Below, in pieces: positions 34,573 through 43,317 of a DNA stretch of 64,000 bases. Source of the stretch: Mycobacterium palustre (lineage in GTDB: Bacteria > Actinomycetota > Actinomycetes > Mycobacteriales > Mycobacteriaceae). The DNA lies in NCBI RefSeq assembly GCF_002101785.1, contig NZ_LQPJ01000021.1, positions 62,001 through 126,000 on the forward strand. Reading direction: 5' to 3'. A model generated the notes under the pieces. That model searched no databases and was not told where the DNA came from. It saw only the letters and a list, made by a program, of their open reading frames with translations. Position 1 is the first letter of the stretch, and every line of letters starts with the position of its first letter. The translations under genes and the position numbers were made by a program.

Positions 34573-35744
34573 TGCAGGCCCAAGAACTTCGTCACGTTGC
34601 CGCTGACGATGCGCGCCGCGTTCTCCGGCCCGACGGCCTCGACCACGGCGGCCAGCGACTTCTCCGAATAGCCGTAGGTGCTTTCGTTGTGCGGGTAGTC
34701 GCTGGACCACATCACCTTGTCCACCCCGATTCTGTCGATCAGCTGCAGGCCCAGGGGGTCGACCATGAACGACGCGCTCATGTGGGTGTCCCAGTAGTGG
34801 CGCACGTCGTGCTGTAGCGGCCGGTTGAACATGTGCTGGTACGAGGCCACCAGGTGCTCGGCGTCTTGCAGCGCCCACGGGACCCATGCGATGCCGCCCT
34901 CGAACCAACCGATCCGCAGGCGCGGGTGCTCGTCGAGGATGCCGCCAAAGATGTACTTGGAGAACGTCTCCCGGAATCCGTCGATGTTGATCATCATCCC
35001 GACGACGACGCTGTTGAACTCGGTTGGGCTCTTGGGCGGGGTTTCTCCGATGTGGTGGGTGACCGGCAGGCCGGAGGCCTCGATCTCGTCCCAGACGGCG
35101 CTCATCGAGGTGCTGGCGTAGTCGATCGGGTTGCCGTCGTCGTCCTTGCCGGGGTTCAGCGGCATCAGGAACGTCTTGAGCCCCAACGATTTCAGCTCGT
35201 CCAGCGTTCGCCGGGTGCCCTGCGGGTCCCACCAGTTGATCAGCCCGGCGCCGTAGAAGTGGCCGCCGGAGCGCTCCTGCAGCTCGGCGATGTACTCGTT
35301 GTAGATGCGGAACGCCAGTTCGCGAAGCCTCTTGTCCGGGTAGTGGAACAGGGCCAGCACCGCGTTGGGGAACGCCAGTTCCTTGTCAACGCCATCGTCG
35401 TGCAGCTCCTGGATGCGGGCCTCGATGTTGGTGCTCGCGGCGCCGGGCAGGTCGTCGTATTGCATCAGCACCGCGCTGAAGTCGCCGGGCAGGAAGGACT
35501 GTCCTTTGCGCCCGACCTGGTAGGCGCCGTCCTCGTACCAGATCCGGGGCGCCTTTTCCTTCAGGTCTTCCGGGAAGCGCTCGTAGAAGATGTCGGCGGC
35601 CAGGGAGATGTGGTTGTCGGCGGAGAAGACCACCGTCCCCTCCGGCAGCCCCACGTCGGCCCCGCCGGCGTGCCCCCGGCGATCCTTCGGTGCGCCGAAG
35701 CCTCCCGGCGGGTAGAGCGAAACGGTGCTGGTTTGAGTCGTCAT
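34569..35744 (-). CDS. Amidohydrolase family protein
   Basis: 391 residues from an ATG with GGAGGG 6 bases upstream. Amidohydrolase-2 features: VVFSADNHISLAADIFYERF near the N terminus, VTHHIGETPP (~215), WFEGGIAW (~270) and VMWSSDYPHNESTYGYSEKS (~330) with the metal Asp. It is related to the amidohydrolases at 1, 589 and 16940, so this window has a family of such paralogs, each next to oxygenases. It follows the P450 in the operon. Confidence 0.9.
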   Translation of the reverse strand: MTTQTSTVSLYPPGGFGAPKDRRGHAGGADVGLPEGTVVFSADNHISLAADIFYERFPEDLKEKAPRIWYEDGAYQVGRKGQSFLPGDFSAVLMQYDDLPGAASTNIEARIQELHDDGVDKELAFPNAVLALFHYPDKRLRELAFRIYNEYIAELQERSGGHFYGAGLINWWDPQGTRRTLDELKSLGLKTFLMPLNPGKDDDGNPIDYASTSMSAVWDEIEASGLPVTHHIGETPPKSPTEFNSVVVGMMINIDGFRETFSKYIFGGILDEHPRLRIGWFEGGIAWVPWALQDAEHLVASYQHMFNRPLQHDVRHYWDTHMSASFMVDPLGLQLIDRIGVDKVMWSSDYPHNESTYGYSEKSLAAVVEAVGPENAARIVSGNVTKFLGLQ

Positions 35745-35791
35745 CGTTGACCCTCCATTCGGATCGATTTCTTGAGCGTAGCCAGCTGGGA

Positions 35792-37030
35792 TTACCAGGT
35801 CACGGGAAGTTCGTAGACGCCGTAGGCGAGCCGGTCGTGTTTGAACGGGATGTCGTCGATTCCGACGGCCAGCGCGAGCGTGGGGATGCGGCGGAACAAC
35901 GTCCGGTAGACGATCTGCAGCTCGGCGCGGGCGAGCTGCTGGCCGACGCACTGGTGCCGGCCATAACCGAAGGCGACGTTGCGGTCCGCCCCCGACCGGT
36001 GCAAATACAACCGGTCCGGCTCGGTGAACACTTGCCGGTCCCAGTTGGCCGGCGCGAGGTCGATGATGATGCCTTCGCCGGCGCGGATGACCTCGCCCGC
36101 GACGGCGATGTCCTCGAGGGCCACCCGCCGCTGGCCGTTTTGGATGATGCTGAGGTAGCGCAGCAGCTCCTCGACCGCGTTCGCCACGACCTTGGGGTCC
36201 TCGGCGTCGCGGATGACCGCCAGCTGGTCAGGGTTTTCCAGGAGCGCCAGCACACCGAGACCGATCATGTTCGAGGTGGTTTCGTGCCCGGCGATCAACA
36301 GCCCGGTGCCCAATTGCGCGGCCTCTTTGACGCTGAGCTCGCCGGCCTTGACCCGCTCGGCCAGGTCGGAAACCGCGTCCTCGCTCGGGTTTTCCATCTT
36401 CGCCTCGACCAGTTGGGCGAGGTATTTGTTCAGGCTCATCGCGCCCTTGGCGGTGTCCTCACCGGTCGCGTACCGGGCTAGCCCGACGTTGGCGTGGTGC
36501 TGGAACATGTCGGCGTCTTCGTAGGGCACCCCGAGCAGCTGGCTGATCACCAGCGAGGGGACCGGCAGGGCCAGGGCGGTGACGATGTCGGCGGGCTTCG
36601 GACCGGCCAGCATCGCGTCGATGTGGTCGTCGGTGATCTGCTGGATCGTCGGGCGCAGCCCCTCGACCCGTTTGAAGGTGAAGGGTTTCGACAGCATCCG
36701 CCGGAACCGGGTGTGTTCTTCGCCGTCGGCGGTGAAGACGGATCGGGGACGCTTGTGCACGGTGGACAACATGCCGGCGTTCCAGTGCGGGAACCCCGGC
36801 GCCCGGTCGTCGACGCTGACTCGGGAGTCCGAAAACAGTTCCCGCACTTGCTCGTAGCCGGTGATTAGCCATGGGGTACTGCCGTCCCAGATTCGGACGC
36901 GGGTGAGCGGCTTGGCCTCGGCGAGCGCCATGACGTCCGGGGGTGGGGCGAACGGACAGCTCGGTTGCCTGGGCATCGGATACTCGGGAATCTCGGCCTC
37001 GGTGGCGGAGCCCGTCAAAGTGTCCGACAT
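35792..37030 (-). CDS. Cytochrome P450 (CYP105-like)
   Basis: 412 residues. The N terminus (YPMPRQPSCPFAPPPDVMAL) matches the CYP105-type layout of actinobacteria. I-helix LIAGHETTSN (~240), EELLRYL (ExxR ~285), heme loop FGYGRHQCVGQQLARAEL (~354-371). It starts 1 base after the ferredoxin stop, so the pair is coupled. CYP105s are often broad-range hydroxylases of xenobiotics and natural products; the family call is by resemblance only. Confidence 0.94.
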   Translation of the reverse strand: MSDTLTGSATEAEIPEYPMPRQPSCPFAPPPDVMALAEAKPLTRVRIWDGSTPWLITGYEQVRELFSDSRVSVDDRAPGFPHWNAGMLSTVHKRPRSVFTADGEEHTRFRRMLSKPFTFKRVEGLRPTIQQITDDHIDAMLAGPKPADIVTALALPVPSLVISQLLGVPYEDADMFQHHANVGLARYATGEDTAKGAMSLNKYLAQLVEAKMENPSEDAVSDLAERVKAGELSVKEAAQLGTGLLIAGHETTSNMIGLGVLALLENPDQLAVIRDAEDPKVVANAVEELLRYLSIIQNGQRRVALEDIAVAGEVIRAGEGIIIDLAPANWDRQVFTEPDRLYLHRSGADRNVAFGYGRHQCVGQQLARAELQIVYRTLFRRIPTLALAVGIDDIPFKHDRLAYGVYELPVTW

Positions 37031-37031
37031 T

Positions 37032-37226
37032 TCATTCCTCGATGTGGATGGCCAGTGCGGGGCAGGCGGCGGCCGCGCGGCGGGCACCCTCGGTTTGCTC
37101 GCCCGAGGGGTGGGGATCGAGCAGGACGACCACGCCGTCGTCGTCGCGCTGGTCGAAGATTTCGGGCGCGTTCATCACGCAGTTCCCCGAAGATGCGCAA
37201 ATGTTTTGGTCTACAGTTACTTTCAT
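37032..37226 (-). CDS. P450-partner ferredoxin
   Basis: 64 residues: CASSGNCVMNAPEIF and AACPALAIHIEE. It has C-x5-C then Asn at the variable ligand position, as in single [3Fe-4S] P450 ferredoxins. It lies between the TetR and P450 genes in the same operon. Confidence 0.93.
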   Translation of the reverse strand: MKVTVDQNICASSGNCVMNAPEIFDQRDDDGVVVLLDPHPSGEQTEGARRAAAACPALAIHIEE

Positions 37227-37237
37227 TTATGTGGTCC

Positions 37238-37912
37238 TTACTCGTACGGCGTCACGGGCGCCAGCCACAGGCCGACGATGGCGTCGATGAGTCCCGATGC
37301 CGCTGCGCGCCAAGAGGTTTGGTGCATTGTGGAACCGGCCGCCAGCGCGCGTTCCCGGTCCGCACAGGTGTGCATCAGCAGGTTGCGGGCCATGATGTTG
37401 CGTTCGAAACGCACCTCGGCCGGCAGGTCGGGCAAGCAGCTGTTGATGCCGTCGACGACTTGAACCAGCGACGGGGAGCTGAGCGCCCCCTTGACGATGA
37501 TGTTGTAGTAGGCCGGATCGGTCATCGCCTGGGCCGCAAACCGCGCGTACCAGGTGGGCGCCCCATCACGGCCGAGCTCGGCCAGGTGGTCGGTGAGGGG
37601 CCGCACCAGGCAGGCCACCCAGTCACGCATGTGGGCGGAGCCCGGCGCGGCCAGCAGTTCGGCGACCATGTGTTCGCGAAGCTTCTCGACGGGTCCGCGG
37701 TGCTTCTGCTCGATGGCACGCACCAGGTCGGCCTTGGTGCCGAAGTGGTAACCGACCGCGGCGTTGTTGCCCTGCCCGGCGGCCTCGCTGACCTGCCGGT
37801 TAGACACGGCGAACATCCCGTGCTCGGCGTACAGCCGTTCGGCCGCCGCCAGGATCGCCTCCTGGGTGGAGCTGGCCCGCTCGGTGCGCACCGCCCTGCC
37901 CGCAGTGGTCAT
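37238..37912 (-). CDS. TetR family regulator of the P450/amidohydrolase operon
   Basis: 224 residues. The HTH is VSNRQVSEAAGQGNNAAVGYHF (approx. residues 35-56), followed by a long helical ligand domain. It is the first gene of an eight-gene operon running to 28963. Its operator (37940-37960) contains the perfect 12-base palindrome TCAAGCGCTTGA, ends 27 bases before the ATG, and has a near-identical copy before the SDR at 38895. Autoregulation and control of that SDR are inferred. Confidence 0.93.
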   Translation of the reverse strand: MTTAGRAVRTERASSTQEAILAAAERLYAEHGMFAVSNRQVSEAAGQGNNAAVGYHFGTKADLVRAIEQKHRGPVEKLREHMVAELLAAPGSAHMRDWVACLVRPLTDHLAELGRDGAPTWYARFAAQAMTDPAYYNIIVKGALSSPSLVQVVDGINSCLPDLPAEVRFERNIMARNLLMHTCADRERALAAGSTMHQTSWRAAASGLIDAIVGLWLAPVTPYE

Positions 37913-37939
37913 GGGGACCAGTCAACCGGTGCCCGCGCT

Positions 37940-37960
37940 TTAAGTCAAGCGCTTGATTTA
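37940..37960. promoter_or_regulatory. TetR operator A (TCAAGCGCTTGA core)
   Basis: The core is a perfect 12-base palindrome, TCAAGC/GCTTGA, flanked by TTAAG and TTTA. The distance to the TetR ATG is 27 bases. Nineteen of its 21 bases recur in site B (38923-38943), which also lies 27 bases before a start codon. On the minus strand the right arm contains TTGACT, a plausible -35 element. Confidence 0.75.
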
Positions 37961-38082
37961 ATCGGCCGGGGCCACCCTCGGCGCATCGTCAGCTTCGGCA
38001 TCGACGATCAGCGCACCGGCCGCATCAGCTGCGGGTGGACCGACGCAACGTCTGAAGCGCAGGGCGACGCGACCGCCGGACG

Positions 38083-38895
38083 TCAACCCTCGCGCTTCCT
38101 CGACCGGATCGGCTTGCCGGCGACCGTCCCGCCGTCCACCGGCAGCACCGTCCCGGTGACGTAGCGCGACCGGTCGGTGGCGAAGTACAGCGCCGCCTCG
38201 GCGATGTCGTCGGGCGTGCCTTCGCGCTTCAGCGGGCGGTCTTCGCGCATCGTCTGGCGAATGGACGCCTCGAACCGCACGAGCTGCTCGGCGTCCAGAT
38301 TCACTGCCGACTTGGACACGATCGGCGTGGGGATGTTGCCCGGTGCGATCGCGTTGACCCGAATTTCGTAGTGCGCGAACTCGATTGCCGCACACTTGGT
38401 GAACTGGATAACGGCGGCTTTGGACGCGCGGTAGGTCATCACACCGGCGCCGGCCTGGATCCCGCCGATCGAGGTCACGTTGATGATCGATCCCCCGCCG
38501 CGTTCGGCCATGTACCTACCGGCCTCTCGGGTGCCCGCCATCACGCCCAGGACGTTGACCGCCATGACGCGGTGAAAATCGGCCAGGTCGTCGTCGAAGA
38601 ACCGGCGATGCATCTTGCTCGAGATCCCGGCGTTGTTGACCATCACGTGCAAACCGCCGAACTTCTCGACGGCCGCCGACACCAGCGCGCCGACCTCGTC
38701 GGTATTTGAGACGTCCGTCCGCTGGAAGAAAGCGTCGGGTCCCAGCGCCGCCGCCAGCTGCTCGCCGTTGTCGGTCTCGACATCCGCGATGACGACGCGC
38801 GCGCCCTCGGCTACGAATCTTTCGACCATGCCGCGGCCCAGACCGGACGCACCGCCGGTGACGACGGCTACCTTGCCCGCGAGTTCGTCGGCCAC
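38083..38895 (-). CDS. SDR family oxidoreductase
   Basis: 270 residues with VVTGGASGLGRG, NNAGISSK (~88), catalytic TYRASKAA (Y-x3-K ~157-161) and VTGTVLPVDGG. It starts at GTG; the choice is supported by operator B lying exactly 27 bases upstream, as for the TetR gene. It is separated from the TetR operon by 170 bases and is probably its co-regulated partner. Confidence 0.92.
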   Translation of the reverse strand: MADELAGKVAVVTGGASGLGRGMVERFVAEGARVVIADVETDNGEQLAAALGPDAFFQRTDVSNTDEVGALVSAAVEKFGGLHVMVNNAGISSKMHRRFFDDDLADFHRVMAVNVLGVMAGTREAGRYMAERGGGSIINVTSIGGIQAGAGVMTYRASKAAVIQFTKCAAIEFAHYEIRVNAIAPGNIPTPIVSKSAVNLDAEQLVRFEASIRQTMREDRPLKREGTPDDIAEAALYFATDRSRYVTGTVLPVDGGTVAGKPIRSRKREG

Positions 38896-38922
38896 ACGAC
38901 GAGTTAATCGGCGCCGCGCGTG

Positions 38923-38943
38923 TTAAGTCAAGCAGTTGATTTA
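38923..38943. promoter_or_regulatory. TetR operator B (TCAAGCAGTTGA core)
   Basis: A copy of operator A with two central changes (AG for GC), so the palindrome is slightly imperfect. It lies 27 bases before the GTG of the SDR gene. The flanking TTAAG and TTTA are identical to site A. Confidence 0.7.
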
Positions 38944-39082
38944 GCGCCGCCGCCGCGCTTGTTTGGCCGAGTGCGGGCCGAGTGTGCGAGCTCCGGCGCT
39001 GCCTCACACCCGATCGCTCTCTCGGAGCATTGATGGAATGCTGTGGTCACCGCTTCATCGGCTACTTCGGGAAGGCTCGATC

Positions 39083-39850
39083 GTGAAGATTCTGGTTATC
39101 GGGGGCACCGGCCTCATCGGCTCACAGGTCATCGCCAATCTGACCCAGCTGGGGCACGAGGCGATCTCGGCCTCGCCGCGCTCGGGCGTCAACAGTGTCA
39201 CCGGTGAAGGTCTCGCCGAGGCCGTGGCGGGCGCGCATACGGTAGTCGATGTGTCGAACTCGCCGTCCTTCGACGACGACCCCGTCATGCAGTTCTTCAC
39301 CGCCTCGACCAGAAACCTTCTCGCCGCCGAACGCGAGGCCGGCGTCCAGCACCATGTCGCGCTCTCGATCGTGGGAGCCGACCGCGCCCTGGACAGTGGC
39401 TACATGCGGGCCAAGGTCGCGCAGGAGAAGCTGATCGAGGAGTCGGGAAACCGGTACTCCATCGTGCGGGCCACCCAGTTCTTCGAATTCGTCGGCGCCA
39501 TCGCCGATTCCGCGACCGACGGCGACACGGTGCGGCTGCCCGTCGGGGCGTTCCAGCCCATCGCCGCCAAGGACGTCGCCACCGCCGTCAGCGGCGCAAC
39601 GATCAGCGATCCGACCAACGGCATCACCAACATCGCCGGCCCCGAGAAGCGCGGCATGGCCGACTTCGTCCGGACCGCGCTGGCCGAGGCCGGCGATCCA
39701 CGTCAGGTGGTGGGCGACAATACGGCCCGCTATTTCGGCACGACCCTCGACGAGCACACCATCGTTCCCCTCGACAGCGAGAACCCGACGATCTACCCCA
39801 CCCGCTTCAGCGACTGGCTGGCCTCGCAGGCAGGCACCCGGACGCAGTAG
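39083..39850 (+). CDS. NmrA-like NAD(P)-binding protein
   Basis: 255 residues. It begins KILVIGGTGLIGSQVIANL, an atypical-SDR Rossmann motif, followed by SIVGADRALDSGYMRAKVAQ (Y-x2-AK) and IVRATQFFEF, typical of NmrA/NAD(P)H-binding proteins. The GTG at 39083 is chosen because GGAAGG lies 7 bases upstream and the Rossmann strand starts at residue 2; upstream starts would add an unlikely leader. It may be a reductase or a redox sensor. Confidence 0.88.
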   Translation: MKILVIGGTGLIGSQVIANLTQLGHEAISASPRSGVNSVTGEGLAEAVAGAHTVVDVSNSPSFDDDPVMQFFTASTRNLLAAEREAGVQHHVALSIVGADRALDSGYMRAKVAQEKLIEESGNRYSIVRATQFFEFVGAIADSATDGDTVRLPVGAFQPIAAKDVATAVSGATISDPTNGITNIAGPEKRGMADFVRTALAEAGDPRQVVGDNTARYFGTTLDEHTIVPLDSENPTIYPTRFSDWLASQAGTRTQ

Positions 39851-39879
39851 GCGTCGGCGGGCCCGAGGGGCAACCACCG

Positions 39880-40536
39880 ATGCCTCGGGTCGCACTGATC
39901 ACCGGCGGCAGCCGCGGAATCGGCGCGGCCACGGCACGGGTACTCGCTGGACGCGGATTTCGGGTGGTGGTCAACCATCGCTTCAGCGCCCAGCAGGCGG
40001 AGGAGGTGGTCGCCGGCGTCACCGCGGCCGGCGGCGAGGCCGTCGCGATTCGGGCCGATGTCACCGTGCCCGAGGACATCTCCGCGATGGCCGACGCCAT
40101 CGCGCGGCGCTGGGGCGGTGTCGACGCGCTGGTGCGCAACGCATTGATCCCGTTCGTCGTCACCTCGTTCGCCGACCTCAGTTGGGAGCAGCTGGGCGGC
40201 AAGGTGAACGCGGAGCGGCATGCCGCGTACCTGGTGACGAAGGCCGTTGTGCCGGGGAGGGTTTCGCGCGGGTACGGCCGGGTGGTCTATCTCAGCACCG
40301 GACTGTCGCGCCGTCTTCGCGACGGGATGATCGCGCTCGGCACGGCAGGGGCCGCTCTGGGCCAGTTCGTCCGGTACGTCGCGCTGGAGCTGGCGCCGCA
40401 CGGGGTCACCGCCAACCTCGTCGCGCCGGCGACCGTCGGCGGGACCATGGTGACCGAGCAGCTCACGCCGGAGCGGGTCCGAACGCGCGGCATTCACGAA
40501 GAATTGATCGCCTATGTCGCCGATCAGGAGGGCTAA
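39880..40536 (+). CDS. SDR-like protein, truncated and lacking catalytic residues
   Basis: 218 residues, about 30 shorter than a classical SDR at the C terminus. The cofactor motif TGGSRGIGAA is present, but the catalytic Y-x3-K region reads ALGTAGAAL, so Tyr and Lys are replaced. The usual NAG motif is RNALIPF. The gene ends inside a fragment of another gene (multicopper oxidase) that overlaps it in a different frame, so the 3' end looks cut by a deletion. Probably not an active dehydrogenase; it may be decaying. Confidence 0.75.
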   Translation: MPRVALITGGSRGIGAATARVLAGRGFRVVVNHRFSAQQAEEVVAGVTAAGGEAVAIRADVTVPEDISAMADAIARRWGGVDALVRNALIPFVVTSFADLSWEQLGGKVNAERHAAYLVTKAVVPGRVSRGYGRVVYLSTGLSRRLRDGMIALGTAGAALGQFVRYVALELAPHGVTANLVAPATVGGTMVTEQLTPERVRTRGIHEELIAYVADQEG

Positions 40537-40675
40537 GGACACGGTCATCGTGCTGCCCAAGCGGAAGATCGCCGCCGTGCTGGTCGCCGACAACCCCGGT
40601 CTGTGGATGCTGCACTGCCACAACAGCTGTCACCAAGAGGCCGGGATGCAGACCCGGCCGGACTACACCTTCTGA
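40514..40675 (+). pseudogene. Multicopper oxidase C-terminal remnant
   Basis: A 53-codon frame whose product from residue 9 reads DTVIVLPKRKIAAVLVADNP and contains HCHNSCHQEAGM, the C-terminal copper-binding motif (type 1/3 ligands) of multicopper oxidases. The remaining ~400+ residues are absent. The first 8 codons overlap the truncated SDR gene, so a deletion probably fused the middle of an SDR gene to the tail of an oxidase gene. It overlaps the converging hydrolase gene by 13 bases. Confidence 0.8.
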
Positions 40676-41496
40676 CGCGAGGCGGTTGCGAAGAAGTCCA
40701 GCAGCAACTCGTTGACGGCCGCGGGCTGCTCGATCTGCGGGCAGTGGCCGGCTCGCTCGACCACGGCCGAGCGAGCGCCGTCGATCTGTTTCGCGATCTG
40801 GGCCGCCCATCCGGACGGCAGGAGCTTGTCGTCGCCGCCCTCCACGATCAGCGCGGGCACGGCGATGCGCTCGTAGGCGCGCGCGCTGGACGGCGTGGCG
40901 GCCGGCGCGGCATCCGGGCGCCGAAATCGCGCCGCCGCCACGGCTTCCCAGGCGCCGGGCGCCACGCTGGACTCATAGCGGCGCCGCACGTAGTCCTCGT
41001 TCGCGGGGTAGGCGGGGTCGAAAAAGAGCGCCTCGACGATGCGCCGCATCGCCGGCAGGGTCGCGTCGTATTGCTGCAGCGCGTCGAAGCGCGGTCCCTT
41101 CCGGATCTCCCCGCCCCCGCAGATCGCCACCAACGAGCGCATCGGCAGCAGCGGCCTCTCCGACGTGGCGTCGGTGAGCAGGTTGATGGCGCCCATCGAG
41201 TTGCCGACGAAGTGCGCCGAATCGACACCGAGCGCCGCGCAGAAGCGGGCCACGTGCCGGATCCGCATGCCCCGCCCGTCGACGAAGTCGATCACCTTCG
41301 CCGACTGCCCGAACCCCAGCTGGTCCGGCGCCAGCACTCGGTGGCGCGCGGCGAGGGCCGCGATGTTGCGTTCCCAGCCGAGTTCGGCGCTGGCACCGAA
41401 CTCGCCGCCGTGCAAAAGCACCACCGGGTCGCCGTCGCCGGCCTCCAGGTAGCTGGTGACCAGGCCGTCGACCACGATGGTCTTGCGGTGAATCAT
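40663..41496 (-). CDS. Alpha/beta hydrolase (MhpC/HsaD-like)
   Basis: 277 residues. LLHGGEFGAS oxyanion region (~28), APDQLGFG (~55), nucleophile GNSMGAIN (Ser ~97), acid in VEGGDDKLLP (~223) and GHCPQIEQP (His ~250). Length and motifs fit C-C bond hydrolases that open meta-cleavage products. It is the last gene of the 49799-40663 operon that includes MhpA/MhpB-like enzymes, which supports this role. A second alpha/beta hydrolase heads the same operon. Confidence 0.88.
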   Translation of the reverse strand: MIHRKTIVVDGLVTSYLEAGDGDPVVLLHGGEFGASAELGWERNIAALAARHRVLAPDQLGFGQSAKVIDFVDGRGMRIRHVARFCAALGVDSAHFVGNSMGAINLLTDATSERPLLPMRSLVAICGGGEIRKGPRFDALQQYDATLPAMRRIVEALFFDPAYPANEDYVRRRYESSVAPGAWEAVAAARFRRPDAAPAATPSSARAYERIAVPALIVEGGDDKLLPSGWAAQIAKQIDGARSAVVERAGHCPQIEQPAAVNELLLDFFATASRQKV

Positions 41497-42485
41497 TTGA
41501 TCGCGATCGGGTTCACCGGAGAGCCCACGGCGCCAACGACACTCAGGGGCGGGGCGACGAGCTGGAACTCGTAGACGCCGTCGGCGGCGCAGTCGTCGGC
41601 CAGCGCGGTGAGGTCCCAGTACTCGCCGAAGATCATCCCCATGTCACGCAGGCAAAGCAGATGCAGGGGAAAGGTGATCCCCTCGACGCCGGACACCAGG
41701 TCCTCGACCTGTAGGTTGTCGGCAGCGACCGCCGCGATCTCGTGATCGTGCAGCCACGAGGCGCATCGCCAGTCCAGCCCGGAATAGCCTTCGGTCTTGT
41801 TGCCGGTCAGCAAAAACCTTGCCCACCAGCCGGTCCGGATCAACACGATGTCACCGCGCCCGACGCTCACCTTTTGGGCGCGAACGACGTCATCCAGTTC
41901 CTCGGGCGTGATCGGGTTTCCGGCCTCGAGGAAGACCTCCGCGCCGCGATGCCGAACCAGGTCGAGCAGCACCCCGCGCGACGTGACGCCCTTGACGTCG
42001 ACCTTGTCGATGCCGCAGTGGTAGGCCCCCATGCTGGTGACCGAATCCGCCGGGAAGCCGTTGTAGAGCTGATCGTCGTAATAGACGTGCGAGAGCGCAT
42101 CCCATTGGCTGGCCGCCTGCAACGGCATGATGATCATGTCGTCGTTAAAGCGAAACGGGTCGTCGGCGGTCATGTAGCCGCTTAGCTGCTTGGCCAACGG
42201 GTTTCGGGCCCACTCGGGGCCGTACTTGGTCAGCGTGTTCGCGTCGCCACCGTCCACGGTCATCAGATGCACCGGGTTGTGCCGAAACTCGAAGGCGCCC
42301 TGCGGCCCCGCCGCACCAAAGTCCACGCCGAGCGGAAACACCTTGCCGTGCCGGACCAGGCCCGCCGCCTGGGCGACCTTTTCGGGGGTGATGAAGTTCA
42401 GCGTGCCCAGCTCGTCGTCGGCTCCCCAGCGTCCCCAGTTGGACACGTCGCGAGCGACGCGACGGAAGTCGGTTACGCCGGCCAC
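41493..42485 (-). CDS. Cyclase family protein (kynurenine formamidase-like fold)
   Basis: 330 residues of the cyclase family (PF04199). The usual metal motif HxGTHxDxxxH appears here as QAASQWDALSHV, a form seen in a long subfamily with Gln-Trp-Asp. The N-terminal WGADDELGTLNFITPEKV is also characteristic of that subfamily. It may hydrolyse a lactone or amide. ATGA overlap with the following hydrolase and a 13-base overlap with the preceding SDR show tight coupling. Confidence 0.88.
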   Translation of the reverse strand: MAGVTDFRRVARDVSNWGRWGADDELGTLNFITPEKVAQAAGLVRHGKVFPLGVDFGAAGPQGAFEFRHNPVHLMTVDGGDANTLTKYGPEWARNPLAKQLSGYMTADDPFRFNDDMIIMPLQAASQWDALSHVYYDDQLYNGFPADSVTSMGAYHCGIDKVDVKGVTSRGVLLDLVRHRGAEVFLEAGNPITPEELDDVVRAQKVSVGRGDIVLIRTGWWARFLLTGNKTEGYSGLDWRCASWLHDHEIAAVAADNLQVEDLVSGVEGITFPLHLLCLRDMGMIFGEYWDLTALADDCAADGVYEFQLVAPPLSVVGAVGSPVNPIAIK

Positions 42486-43297
42486 GGTGCTTCCTCCTCG
42501 AGCTCACGGGCGATCGCGGCACCCACGTTCCCGCCGTCGACCCACAACACCTGGCCCGTAATGTAGCTGGCCGCAGGGCTATTCAGGAAGAGCAGGACCG
42601 ACGCCTGCTCGGCGGGCACGGCAGCGCGGCCCAGCGGCTTGGGTATGGCGTCGAGGTAGCCCTGCCCGTAGGCGGTCCGCAGCTGGTCGAGGATCGGGGT
42701 CTCGGTCACCCCCGGGCCGGTGCAGTTGATGCGGATGCCCCGCGTGCCAAGGGGCGTCGCGCTGCGCATGGTGTACAGGATGATGGCTTCCTTGGACAGC
42801 TGGTAGCCGTTGCCGAGCACGTCCGGATGACGACGGCACCAGTCGATACCCTCTTGCATCGTCGCGGTATTCAGCAGCGGCGCCACCGACCGCAGGTGCT
42901 CGCGGTAGGCGGCCGCCGCAAGAGACGAGACGCTGACGATCGAAGCCCCCGGGCCCATCTTTGAAAGCAGCGCCTCGGTCACCTGGCGCAGGCCCAGGAA
43001 GTTGACGGTGACGACCAGCGCGGGGTCGCCGATGCCGGAGGAGACCCCGGCGACGTTGAACAGGGCATCCACCGGCCCGCCGACGGCGGCCACCACCCGG
43101 TCGATCGACGCCGGATCGGCGAGGTCGACCTCGTGAAACTCGTTGATAGCCAGGTCCGCTCGGCGCTTATCCAGCCCGACGACGTGCGCCCCGAGCTCGC
43201 TGAGCTGCCGCACCACGTGTGCTCCGATGCCCGACGCACAGCCGGTCACCACCGCGCGGCGGCCGTCGTAGCGCCACAGCTCGTCGATGCGCCCCAA
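42473..43297 (-). CDS. SDR family oxidoreductase
   Basis: 274 residues. VVTGCASGIGAHV cofactor site, FNVAGVSS (NAG variant, ~82), catalytic GYQLSKEA (Y-x3-K ~152-156), ITGQVLWVDGGN C-terminal signature. A TTG start is used, 20 bases after the LLM gene. It is a probable alcohol/ketone dehydrogenase of the ring-cleavage operon. Confidence 0.9.
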   Translation of the reverse strand: MGRIDELWRYDGRRAVVTGCASGIGAHVVRQLSELGAHVVGLDKRRADLAINEFHEVDLADPASIDRVVAAVGGPVDALFNVAGVSSGIGDPALVVTVNFLGLRQVTEALLSKMGPGASIVSVSSLAAAAYREHLRSVAPLLNTATMQEGIDWCRRHPDVLGNGYQLSKEAIILYTMRSATPLGTRGIRINCTGPGVTETPILDQLRTAYGQGYLDAIPKPLGRAAVPAEQASVLLFLNSPAASYITGQVLWVDGGNVGAAIARELEEEAPWPA

Positions 43298-43317
43298 GAC
43301 TCACCCAGCTTCCGGTA

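Noticed and set aside
37940-37960. Assignment of the TCAAGCGCTTGA site to KstR2
   Set aside because: The CAAGnnCTTG core resembles the KstR2 motif, but a TetR gene is adjacent and a paired site controls the neighbouring SDR, so a local regulator is simpler.
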